Source: Dictyocoela muelleri (lineage: Eukaryota > Microsporidia). From it: a stretch of DNA of 15,898 nucleotides. This document shows positions 6,521 through 14,885 of the stretch, in pieces. Positions within the stretch are counted from its first letter, which is position 1; each line of letters starts with the position of its first letter. The notes under the pieces were generated by a model. The model was given only the letters and a program-made list of their open reading frames with translations. It had not been told where the DNA came from and did no database searches. Made by a program: the position numbers and the translations under genes. Location: contig SDVU01000289.1 in NCBI GenBank assembly GCA_016256075.1, forward strand, positions 1-15,898, written 5' to 3'.

Positions 6521-7674
6521 TTTTTTTTAAATTATTATTGATAAATAAAAAAATGTTACTGGTGAATAGTAATTGAAGAAAAAAAGGGTGATGAATAAAT
6601 GGCTAAAAAATAATGAATCTCACTATCCGTAGGGGAGCATTAGCTCTTCATACAGAATAGATTAGGATAAACAGACTTCATATTTAATCTTCCCATGATT
6701 TGTTGCAATGGGTTCTACTTAGAATCCGACGGAAACTCTTATATCATATGCAAAATATCCATTAGTTATACATAATATTTAATATTTTGTATATAATATA
6801 AAAAAGTACTGATAAATTAAAAGTACAAAAAAATCTATCTTCCATATTGGAAAACCCCTTTTCATAGTTTTTATAGCAATACAACCATTTTTGCAATACA
6901 ACCCGAAACCAAACTACAGCTTTTTTTTTATTAATATTCATTCTAAACCAGAATTTGTGATAATTTATATAAATTGGTATATGCCCCATTCTTATAATAA
7001 TATAAGAAACTAGCCTTTTAGTGCAATTTTTGTTTAATTCTGAAAATATCATATTTTTCATATCTTTTTTTTTCGGTCCGAAATATGATTTGAAAATAAA
7101 AAAAATGTTTTGGCGAGACAATCATTTTTTTTATTTTTTAGAGTCCAGTATTTCTTCATACAGAAACTAGTGACCCATACCTACTATGAATAGTGAATGT
7201 AGAATTAATATTAAATAATAAATTGATAATCAAAATTGTTATTAGGATTCTATGGATCGATTTTTTTGAAATGGTAAAAAATGTCAAAATTAAATTATTT
7301 CGGGATATTTTATTTTTTTTATTAAATTATAATTCATGCTTTCAAAAATCATTTAATTGATCTGGGCTAGTGTAGCGGATAAATATTTGATTTGATTTTT
7401 TTTTATGAATTAGAATATACTTTTAAGTTATGTGAATACTTCGCGCGTTTCTCAGGATAAAAAAATAGTAGAACCCAAATTCCGTTAAAAATATCTATAA
7501 TTACCTGTATACTGCCGAGTCATTGATAAATCGACAATTACATATGCAACCGGAATTCTAGATAGCTTAGGAATAATATATAATTTTAAAACAAAAAAAA
7601 ATAGTGATAAAATTGAAGAGAAGTTTCTGTGTTAGAAATTACGGTAACTTTTCTCATTTTATATGTATAATTTT
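6521..7674. other. Long spacer without a supportable gene
   Basis: A 119-residue minus-strand frame (7121-6762) starts only at a TTG, matches nothing I know and lies in homopolymer-rich DNA, so it is not called. The segment 6610-6735 is less AT-rich (TCCGTAGGGGAGCATTAGCT within it) but has no recognisable structure. A 28-bp block at 7503-7530 matches 13746-13773 inverted at 25 of 28 bases. Otherwise nothing was seen. Confidence 0.45.
7503..7530 (+). repeat. 28-bp block shared (inverted) with 13746-13773
   Basis: The block begins ACCTGTATACTG and ends GAGTCATTGATAAA. Its reverse complement at 13746-13773 differs at three positions. The distant copy is part of a 51-bp segment with 9-bp inverted ends, so both may be fragments of the same short element. 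Confidence 0.55.
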
Positions 7675-7743
7675 ATTTTCTTATTTTAATATTCTAATAT
7701 TACATTATTCTGTATTACTAATTTGAATTTTGAAGGATTCAGT
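7675..7743 (+). repeat. 69-bp direct repeat, left copy, flanking the MULE
   Basis: Contains TATTCTAATATTACATTATT and ends GATTCAGT. It aligns without gaps with 9237-9305 at 63 of 69 positions. It abuts the left hairpin end of the MULE at 7744. Confidence 0.9.
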
Positions 7744-7784
7744 CGTCCGGCAAAAATTTGTCGGAGGCAAATTTTTGCCAGACG
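7744..7784. repeat. Hairpin at the MULE left end
   Basis: CGTCCGGCAAAAATTT (7744-7759) pairs with AAATTTTTGCCAGACG (7769-7784) with one mismatch, around a 9-base loop GTCGGAGGC. The right terminus has a weaker version of the same structure. Confidence 0.85.
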
Positions 7785-7844
7785 ATTTTTTTTTGAGAAA
7801 AAGGAAGGGTATGGAAAATCAATTTTTTTAAAAAAAATGATTAA

Positions 7845-8168
7845 AATAAATATGTACACAACAAAAAGGTATATATAAAAGACAGAATATATTCCAATTT
7901 CATTACCTTTCGTTGTGCAATTCGTAAATGTAAAGGAAAACTCCGTATATATTTTCCTTCTGGAAAATTTGAAGAAAAAGATAAGCATAATTTTTGTGAT
8001 CATAAAACTGTTTTTATAAAAAAATTAATAAAAGAAAGAATTTATTTATTATCTACTACAACAGAGTACCTCCCTGTTCAAATTTTTAAACATTTATGTA
8101 AGCTTTTTTCTCATGAAGAAATTAATTTATTCTCTAAAAAATCGATATATATATGTGAATATTTATAA
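7845..8168 (+). pseudogene. MULE N-terminal part: FLYWCH-type zinc finger
   Basis: Open for 107 codons between stops, with no ATG in frame near its beginning. FRCAIRKCKGKLRIYF supplies the cysteine pair and basic strand, and KHNFCDH the histidine end; together these match FLYWCH fingers, DNA-binding domains found at the N-terminus of many MULE transposases. A helical stretch rich in Lys, Phe and Leu follows, then a stop at 8166. It is in the same frame as the first catalytic segment at 8334. The missing Met means it is probably not expressed alone. Confidence 0.7.
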
Positions 8169-8333
8169 ATATAAAAAAATATCAAATAATATCAACAATT
8201 ATGACATTTCGATTGAATACAGAAAAACATTGCAAAATGATATTTTTTTTATTATTTGATTCGGGAAATATAGACGAAAATAGGTTTGTCATATTTGGTA
8301 CAATTGAAATTTGAATAATATGAAATTTTCTAA

Positions 8334-9087
8334 TGTGTTCACGCTGATGGAACTTTTATAATTGCATCAAATTCTTTTCCCTAAGTTTATATTATTTACT
8401 ATCGAATTGAAAGCAAAATCATCCCGGTCGTTTATTGTTATTTATCAAAAAAAAATGAAAATATATATTATCGTCTTTTAGCAAAATTAAAGAACTTAGA
8501 CCAGATTTGTCACCAAAATATATTTTATTTGACATGTAAAAGGCGGCAATAAATTCCTTTAAGAAATTTTTTCCTAAAATTTCAGTTTTAATCTGTTTAT
8601 TTCATTAGGTCAAGCTTGTAGGAGAAGTATTCAGACAAATTAAATGTCTACTGATTATAAAAAAATGAGAAGTATAAGAAATTCTGTAAGACAACTAGCT
8701 CCACTTGCATTTGTTCTTAAAACCGATGTAATTTTGTTATAACTATTTAAAAACAAACATTGATAAAATTAATGATATAAGATTAAAAAAAAATTTGATT
8801 ATTTTAGTGAAAATTATGTTAAAAATAAAAATATAACAATTGATATGTGGAATGCTTATAATCATGTATTAGAAAATATTCCATTGACTAATAATCAAGT
8901 TGAAGCTTTTAATAACCATTTAAATTCAAGAATATATTCAACGAGTATTTCTTCTTCTGATACTTTAAAAATTATAATCACTATGCAAAATGAAAAAAAT
9001 TTATTGGATAAATTGTTGTCTGTTCTTGAAAATCCAAAAATGATGATAGGCGGGATATATAAATATAAATTAAAAAAATACAAATAA
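8334..9087 (+). pseudogene. MULE transposase catalytic domain and C-terminal part, broken
   Basis: Family landmarks occur in order. HADGTFIIASNSFP (8340-8381) holds the first catalytic Asp of the DDE triad. IIPVVYCYLSKKNENIYYRL is the vPlvYaLlpnK segment. KYILFDM then KAAINSFKKFFP is the second Asp region, followed by the CLFH motif near 8595. RNSVRQLAPLAFV comes next. WNAYNHVLENIPLTNNQVEA (from about 8848) carries the expected Glu after TNN. The last 80 codons (8845-9087) remain open. Breaks include stops at 8382, 8537, 8550 and 8606 and frame changes near 8500 and 8640. The domain order leaves little doubt about family. Confidence 0.85.
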
Positions 9088-9236
9088 TACCTATTTTAAT
9101 TTACTTTGCAACAGTTAGGATGATCTATTCTTTTAAATTTAATTATTTTTTTTCCGTTTAATTTTAAGGGTTTTTATTTTTTTAATTTATCCAACAAATT
9201 TTGGTTTCCGACAAATTTTTGCGAACCGTAAAATTT

Positions 9237-9305
9237 ATTTTCTATTTTTAATATTCTAATATTACATTATTCTGTATTACTAATTTAAGTTTCGAAGTAT
9301 TCAGT
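9237..9305 (+). repeat. 69-bp direct repeat, right copy
   Basis: Same orientation as 7675-7743, 91% identical and gap-free, ending GTATTCAGT. It starts eight bases outside the recognisable right MULE end. Confidence 0.9.
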
Positions 9306-9493
9306 AGATTTATTAATAAAATTAAAGGAAAACAAAACATTGCACACAAAATTTTTTTATGGAGTGTTATACGACGTGAGTTGGCAGTGTGTTATTGTAT
9401 CACATATACTATTATATTATACTTTACATACACTTAAACCGTCTTCTTCATTAAAATAAGTTTATTAAAAAAAATATTTGTTTAATACTATCG

Positions 9494-9700
9494 TGCCCAT
9501 GGGATCAACGGCCGTATGCAACAAGAAATTGTATAATGAAAGACCCTTTCGTTTAAACTTACCTTTATAGAATTTCCCTAAGCTCTTTTTTTCTATCATA
9601 AGAGGTCGAGATACAATTTTTATTTATATTTATTTCTCAAAAATTGATGAAATTTCATCACTCATATTGACAGCATTGTCGAAAACGCAAGTATCCGACA
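9494..9700 (-). repeat. Downstream (3') LTR of the Ty3/gypsy fossil
   Basis: On the plus strand it begins TGCCCATG and ends CAAGTATCCGACA, giving TG...CA ends. It aligns along its length with 13310-13517. Confidence 0.85.
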
Positions 9701-9713
9701 TCCTTTCTTCTCC
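9701..9713 (-). other. Polypurine tract of the Ty3/gypsy fossil
   Basis: Minus-strand GGAGAAGAAAGGA lies directly against the 3' LTR, the expected place for plus-strand priming in this family. Confidence 0.7.
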
Positions 9714-9899
9714 AAGATCAATGCGTCTCAAATTTTTAATGTTATTTCTTGTAATTCTTTTATTCTCGTCAATAATCAAGAAATCCCTTTTTTCAGGCAC
9801 TCATTTTATTATGAAGGGCTTTTTCCAGACATTTGCTAATTTATCAGGATTGTGAGATTTTTTGAATACAGAATCCACGATTTTATAATTGGATTCATT

Positions 9900-10720
9900 A
9901 TTATTGTAGACTTTTTCATTGTTTCGGTATATACGTTGCGTAGTATTTGTCTCGTATTTATTTATTTTACCCTTTAGATCGATTTCAGAAGTCCGCAGCG
10001 GTTTATTGGTTAGTAACTCATATGGTGATAACTCATATTTTGTGTTTCGATGAAAGTTGAGTCATACATGGATTGCTTTTATTTAATCAAACATTGAAGA
10101 TTCTTTATTAATCCTGCAGACTTGTAAAATTACTGAGTTTATTCGTTCGGATATAGAGTTCACCATTTGGTTATATGGGATAGTTGCTATGTGTTTTATT
10201 TGGTGTTTTTTTCAGATAATTTTTGAATTCATTCGACAAATATTGCTGACCCTGGTCGATAAAAGGGTTTTAGGTACCGGAATTTTCTTAGCCATATCTC
10301 ATTGAAAGCTTTTATTATCTCGGGTGAATTAATGTTCCATAGTATTTTTGTTTCTGTCTATTTTGAATATCTGTCTGTAAAAGTTACAATGTAAAAATAT
10401 CGATTATGTTTTGTTGTTTTAAAATTTTCTCTTTAATTGGTCCTAGAATATCAGATGAAATATGTTATAGTGGTGTGTTTGAGGTAAGGTATCCGTGAAA
10501 CAATGTTGGTGTTTTTTTGTATGTTTTTATTCTTAGGCAAGTATAGCAATCGTTAGTTAGTTTCTTAATCATCTCCTTAAATTTGGGATGGTATAATTTA
10601 TCTTTTAATGTCAAGTATAGAGCCTTTTGTCCGTTGTGTAACAGTTTATTATGTAATAATATTATTTCTGATTTATATATTGTGTTTATATGTATTTTTA
10701 TAGTCTCAGTCTCTTTTTTA
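9900..10720 (-). pseudogene. Integrase region of the Ty3/gypsy fossil
   Basis: The zinc-binding His/Cys part is recognisable at about 10520-10660, with a CYTC knuckle. A degraded catalytic-core region follows toward 9900. It is non-functional. Confidence 0.7.
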
Positions 10721-10729
10721 TATGTATTT

Positions 10730-11110
10730 CTCAGATTAAATAATCGCGAAAGTTGGTCCGCGTATGTATTATTTTTACCTTTTATAAGTAATATTTCGTG
10801 ATTATACTCTTGTATTATGAATTTCCATATTTGAATACTTTTAGTCGAGTCGTTGTTTCTTAATGCATTTAAATTATCTGTATATATATTTATTTTAGAA
10901 AGTAATATCAAATTTCTAAAGTGTTTAGTCTTTTTATTATTGCCAATGTTTCCTTTTCTATTATAGTATAATTTGATTTCGATTTAGTTAATTTTTTACT
11001 ATATATTCCTATTATGTCTTTTTCTTGCTTTAATATTACACCTATATCATTTTCAGAGGCATCAGTATATAGATCAAAGGCTTTATTGATATCAGGATAA
11101 ATTAATCTAG
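10730..11110 (-). pseudogene. RNase H region of the Ty3/gypsy fossil
   Basis: YTDNLNAL and the typical ADQLSR end of a Ty3/gypsy RNase H are visible between the reverse transcriptase and the integrase. It is broken. Confidence 0.7.
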
Positions 11111-11129
11111 GTCTTTTTTATAATTCCTT

Positions 11130-11950
11130 CTGTATTTTGTTCAATTTTGATTTTTCCGAATCGCTCCAGATGATCTTATTTTTGCACTTAAACTTATTAG
11201 TTAGAAATATGAATTTTTCACTAATGTTTGGTATAAAGGTCTATACCAGTTAATGAACTCAATATCCCCTGTATTCTATTTTTATTTGACGGAATTAGGT
11301 CTTTAATATTTTCAACCCTTTCAGTGTTTGGCTGTATTCCCAGAGGCGTTATTTGATGTCTAAAGTAAGATACTTCTTTTACACAAATTTTACTTTTTTT
11401 CTAGGTTTAATGAAATGTTATTTTCTTTAATCACTTTCAAAACTTGACTCTAATGCTTGTAATGTTCTTCTATATTCACCGAGTGTATTAGTGTATCGTC
11501 AAGGTATACTTTGAAATAATCGAATCCAGAGAAAAGTTCAGTCATATGTCTTTGGAATGTCATTGGGGTGTTAACTAACCAAAAAGGAATACGAGTAAAT
11601 TCATAGTGATTATTCCCAATTGAAAACGCCGTATAATTTATGCTATTTTTTCACATGGGTATTTGATAGTAGCCGTTGTTCATATCTAATTGTGTAAGTA
11701 TCTTTGATCCTTTCAATAATGACAAACAGTCGACTAGCTCAAGAATGGTTGGTTTATATGTTGAGTTATAGAATTTAATTTTAGATAGTCAATTACGATC
11801 CTAATTTTCTCATTGCTCTTTTTTATCGGAAACGCAGGGGAACAATAAGGAGAGTTGAATTTTTAATAATACCGAGTGTTTGGAGACATTTAAATTCTTC
11901 TTGTAAAGGTTTTTGAAGTTCTATTGGGGTTTTATGAGTTTTTTGCATAT
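11130..11950 (-). pseudogene. Reverse transcriptase region of the Ty3/gypsy fossil
   Basis: The active-site YLDD box lies at about 11492-11508 and is followed by IHS as in many Ty3/gypsy enzymes. Other conserved blocks are recognisable on either side. It is broken. Confidence 0.8.
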
Positions 11951-12249
11951 TTTATCAGGTGTATTTAGTATTATTTTATGCCTCACATTTTTCATATTTC
12001 CTATTATAGGCATTTCTTTTTTGAATCCAGCGAGTGGATCATTAATACTTTGTTCTACCTTATTACTCCTAGTTATAAGTATTTTAGTCTTATCGGTAAG
12101 TTGGATATCGGGATCAGCCGGTTTATTTACATTATCAAATTCGTAAACACGATCATCGAGTGTGTGTCAAATTTTTGGGGTTGATAATTGCGTCGTTTTC
12201 TAATAAGAAGCCAATACCTAATATTAAGTCCGTAGTCATTTTTTTTATG

Positions 12250-12480
12250 ATATATGCCTTTGTTATGTATTTAGTGTCTCTATTTCCTTGTATTCTGAGT
12301 TCAAGTTCTATCATCTTATTACTTATAACTTTTCTTCAATCGGCCATTTCGATACTTATCTCATTCGTTGTCATGATTTTTTTCATTATTATTAACGAGT
12401 TTTTCTTTTACAAAGTTGAATGTGGCTCCGGTATCTATTACTATGTCTACCTCTATTCCCTCAATGCGACCCTTCATAAC
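12250..12480 (-). pseudogene. Aspartic protease region of the Ty3/gypsy fossil
   Basis: A DTGA active-site box (about 12421-12437) sits between the gag region and the reverse transcriptase, as expected for retroelement proteases. Confidence 0.65.
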
Positions 12481-12539
12481 AAGATTTTTTATCTTTTATT
12501 TTGGAACAACTAGGGAAAATGACCTTGAATCTTTTAAAT

Positions 12540-13290
12540 CTTTATTTGGCTCTTGATTTTGTTGCATGCTTTGCAATCATCTGTTTTGTGTGTCTTTACT
12601 TTATGATGCTCACACCCAAATCTTGTCTATTTTCTATTTTCTATTTTCTTATAACTCTTCGGTTTCTTTATTGATGTTGTATTAGCCTTAGTCTCCATTT
12701 GTTCGATCATCTTTTGCTCAGTTATGGAAATTACTTTATACATCTCGCTTATATTGTGTATATTGAGTCTTACCATTTCTAAAATTGTTCTTTTACTAAG
12801 ACCATTATAGAAAATTTCTGATATTTGATTTGAGCTGTTTCTGGGTTCATTTCTGTACAAATCATAAGTCTTTTGCAGTAATATTCAATTTTTTCTTGAT
12901 ATTCTTTAATTGTTTTAAAATTGTTTTGGTGGAGAGAAGAGATAGAAGTCAAATAATTAAGAGCCTCATTCGGAGAGTATTTTAGTACAGAAAATAGCGT
13001 TAAATATTCCATATAAAGTGTTTATATCCTTGTATATATGAAGGATGTGCTTTGCTGTTATTGATTTGTTTACTTTAATGGTGGTTTGTTCATCACAGTT
13101 TGCTAAAGATGGCGTTTCTAGCATTTCATTTTTCCATTGAAATATATCTTGTTTTCACATGTCATCTAATAACGTTTTTGTTTTCATGATGTTAAGAGTT
13201 GTGTTGGGGTGGTGTGATCAAAAAGGTTGCTTTGTTGACAGTTTGTGTTACAGTTTGGCAGACCAACGAATTTTCGTCTCGTGTAGTTTT
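12540..13290 (-). pseudogene. gag-like region of the Ty3/gypsy fossil
   Basis: The position after the 5' LTR, a helical Lys/Glu/Tyr-rich body (about 12650-13010) and a Cys/His-rich stretch near 12560-12620 resembling a nucleocapsid knuckle support a gag remnant. Sequence conservation is weak and it is broken. Confidence 0.55.
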
Positions 13291-13309
13291 ATTTAAGCTT
13301 AACTTATAG

Positions 13310-13517
13310 TGCCCATGAGGAACACGGCGCGTATGCAACAATAAATTGTATAATTAAAGACCCTTTTGTTAAAACTTACTTTTATTGAATTTCTCTAAAC
13401 TCTTGTTTTCTCTCATGAGTGGTTGAGATACAATTTTTATATATATTTATTTTATCAAAAATTGATGAGATTTAACACTCATATTGACAGCATTGTCGAT
13501 AACGCAAGTATCCGACA
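13310..13517 (-). repeat. Upstream (5') LTR of the Ty3/gypsy fossil
   Basis: TGCCCATGAGG to AAGTATCCGACA on the plus strand, colinear with 9494-9700. Confidence 0.85.
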
Positions 13518-13571
13518 ATACCTTTCATTAAAGTTGATTTTATCATATTTACACGAAATATCTACTTTTAT

Positions 13572-13574
<3 letters not shown>

Positions 13575-13611
<37 letters not shown>
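13575..13611. repeat. (TA)n microsatellite, about 18 units
   Basis: An uninterrupted TA dinucleotide run. The IYIYIY frames across it on both strands are artefacts. Confidence 0.95.
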
Positions 13612-13613
<2 letters not shown>

Positions 13614-13960
13614 CATGTTGAAAATATCTATAGCTGCGAACGGAGAGTTGTCTTCTACCGTGGTCTGTGACTTCTGGTTCTTTGTGTTCCAATAATACAT
13701 TACTTACTAAGATACAAGAAGCCCACCTGTATACACTATCCATGTTTTATCAATGACTCAACAGAATACAGGTGATTGTGGCTTTCATGAATTTTTATTT
13801 TTCACTACTTTTTTTCGAGATTCATCGCGCTCTCATCCCCACACCTAGGTGAGCCGTCTGCTTATAGTCATATTAGACCAAGTCTTAATCAACTATAACA
13901 CACAGTAAAAAATGTATATTATACTATAATTATATAGTTTTTGACCGCTTAAAGTCGATT
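13612..13960. other. Less AT-rich stretch of unknown origin
   Basis: The stretch from about 13625 to 13870 (for example GCTGCGAACGGAGAGTTGTC, and CGCGCTCTCATCCCCACACC) is visibly richer in G+C than its surroundings. It has no coherent frame. It includes a 51-bp segment (13724-13774) with 9-bp inverted ends CACCTGTAT / ATACAGGTG. It could be a remnant of a further element end; I cannot identify it. Confidence 0.4.
13724..13774. repeat. 51-bp segment with 9-bp inverted ends
   Basis: CACCTGTAT and ATACAGGTG are exact reverse complements at the two ends. The right part matches 7503-7530 inverted. Confidence 0.6.
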
Positions 13961-13979
13961 CCTCATTTTTTATTAAACT

Positions 13980-14052
13980 GACTTTAAAATAATTCGAACC
14001 AGATACTTAATTTTACACTCAAGATTGTTAATCACTGAGCTATCCTACCACC
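13980..14052 (-). repeat. tRNA-like / SINE-like repeat, copy 1
   Basis: On the minus strand GGTGGTAGGATAGCTCAGTG gives a good A-box (TAGCTCAGTGATTA), and GGTTCGAATTA about 40 bases later gives a B-box. A five-pair stem CTTGA / TTAAG with a seven-base loop GTGTAAA can be drawn where an anticodon arm belongs, which would read GTA. The T-arm and acceptor stems do not close, so it is not a functional tRNA as read. A related copy at 3600-3666 points to a tRNA-derived SINE or a spread tRNA pseudogene. Confidence 0.6.
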
Positions 14053-14117
14053 TTTATCATTATCATGATATTTTATTATTTCTGAGTTACCATCTTTATA
14101 TAGCTTTATATGATTAC

Positions 14118-14596
14118 AGCGTTACCCAAAGTTATATACACATTTCCCAAAGTTATAACACATTTTCACAAAGTTATAGACACATTTTCCCAAAGTTATA
14201 GATACATTTTCTCAAAGTTATTGACACATTTTTCATATTTATAGACACATTTTCCCAAAGTTATAGGCACATTCTCCCAGAATTATAGAGACATTTCCCA
14301 GAGTTATAGAGACATTTTTACAGAGTTATAGACAAATTTTTCTGAGTTATATACCTCTTTTTTAGTTATAGACCTATTTACCATGTTGTAAACACCATTT
14401 TTTAGTTTTAGACTTATTTTTATAGAGTTATAGACACATTTTTTCAGATGTAGGCTTATTTTCATAGAGTTATAGACATATTTTTTCAGTTGTAGACTTA
14501 TTTTCACAGAGTTATTTTTTCTTTTTTTTCAGAGTTATAGACACTTTTTCCCAGATTTTAGACACATTTTTTCAGAGTTATAGACCTATTTTAAAT
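14118..14596 (-). repeat. Minisatellite array 3 (same unit, inverted)
   Basis: About 21 imperfect copies of TTATAGACACATTTTCCCAAA, which is the reverse complement of the unit in arrays 1 and 2. Unit sequence drifts from CCCAAAG at the left to TCAGAG at the right. A 67-residue minus-strand frame across it is only the translated repeat. Confidence 0.9.
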
Positions 14597-14657
14597 ACTT
14601 ATACAAAATTAAGCCCACAAAAATATACCTTAAAACCAAATCTCAGAATTGTCGATA

Positions 14658-14885
14658 CTACTCCACACAACATATAGATTTTTTTTTGAAGAGAAAATTA
14701 TTTAAAATATAAGATAAATTTAAAGATAAATTTAAATACTTTTTAGTTTGAATAAGTAGCACGATAACTCGCCAAAATCGAGATGGCGCAATATCACCGC
14801 GAGATTTTTTTTTTAAAAATACAAAATCATAGTTTAAACACAATTGCTTTTCTAACCTTTTTTGAGACAACCTCAAGTGAGACAT
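14658..14885 (-). other. Outward-facing open frame from the left palindrome arm
   Basis: Starts MSHLRLSQKRLEKQLC; its first 16 codons lie in the palindrome arm, and the rest (59 codons) runs into unrelated AT-rich sequence outside it. The same ATG and first eight residues face outward from the right arm at 15757. No domain is recognised. It may be the duplicated 5' end of a gene or of an element-encoded protein, fused to chance sequence. Confidence 0.3.

Larger units (their letters stand above)
7744..9228 (+). mobile_element. Decayed Mutator-like element (MULE)
   Basis: About 1.5 kb. The left end (7744-7784) is CGTCCGGCAAAAATTTGTCG followed by its own reverse complement. The right end (about 9192-9228), reverse complemented, shares GCAAAAATTTGTCGGA, giving a terminal inverted repeat of about 30 bp. 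Inside, on the plus strand, are a FLYWCH zinc finger, the MULE catalytic core and its C-terminal part in family order. It is compact and inactive, with about eight stops or frameshifts. The 69-bp repeats outside the ends are far longer than the 8-11 bp target duplications usual for this superfamily. Confidence 0.85.
9494..13517 (-). mobile_element. Fossil Ty3/gypsy LTR retrotransposon, whole outline but broken
   Basis: About 4.0 kb, coding strand minus. Long terminal repeats of 207-208 bp bound an interior whose recognisable parts run gag, protease, reverse transcriptase, RNase H, integrase, the Ty3/gypsy (Metaviridae) order. A polypurine tract abuts the downstream LTR. The two LTRs are about 85-87% identical by eye, so the insertion is old. 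The coding interior is heavily degraded, with on the order of ten or more breaks. No clear target-site duplication and no confident primer-binding site were identified. Plus-strand frames at 11913-12513 and 9667-9855 are antisense shadows. Confidence 0.9.

Noticed and set aside
6762-7121. 119-residue minus-strand frame upstream of RFC3
   Set aside because: Starts only at TTG, has no recognisable domain, and lies in homopolymer-rich spacer with no start-proximal CCC motif.
7686-8003. 105-residue minus-strand frame
   Set aside because: Antisense to the MULE FLYWCH segment and crosses the terminal hairpin and direct repeat.
11913-12513. Plus-strand hydrophobic frames resembling membrane proteins
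   Set aside because: They are antisense to the protease and reverse transcriptase regions of the LTR fossil; the hydrophobic look comes from reading AT-rich coding DNA backwards.
13423-13743. Frames on both strands containing IYIYIY
   Set aside because: Produced by the TA microsatellite.
13980-14052. Functional tRNA-Tyr gene
   Set aside because: A- and B-boxes and an anticodon-like arm are visible, but the acceptor and T stems do not pair.
14304-14507. 67-residue minus-strand frame with repeated VYNS motifs
   Set aside because: A direct translation of the minisatellite, whose unit length is close to a multiple of three here.
1385-14596. CRISPR array interpretation of the ~21-bp arrays
   Set aside because: Units abut each other with no unique spacers, and the genome is eukaryotic.
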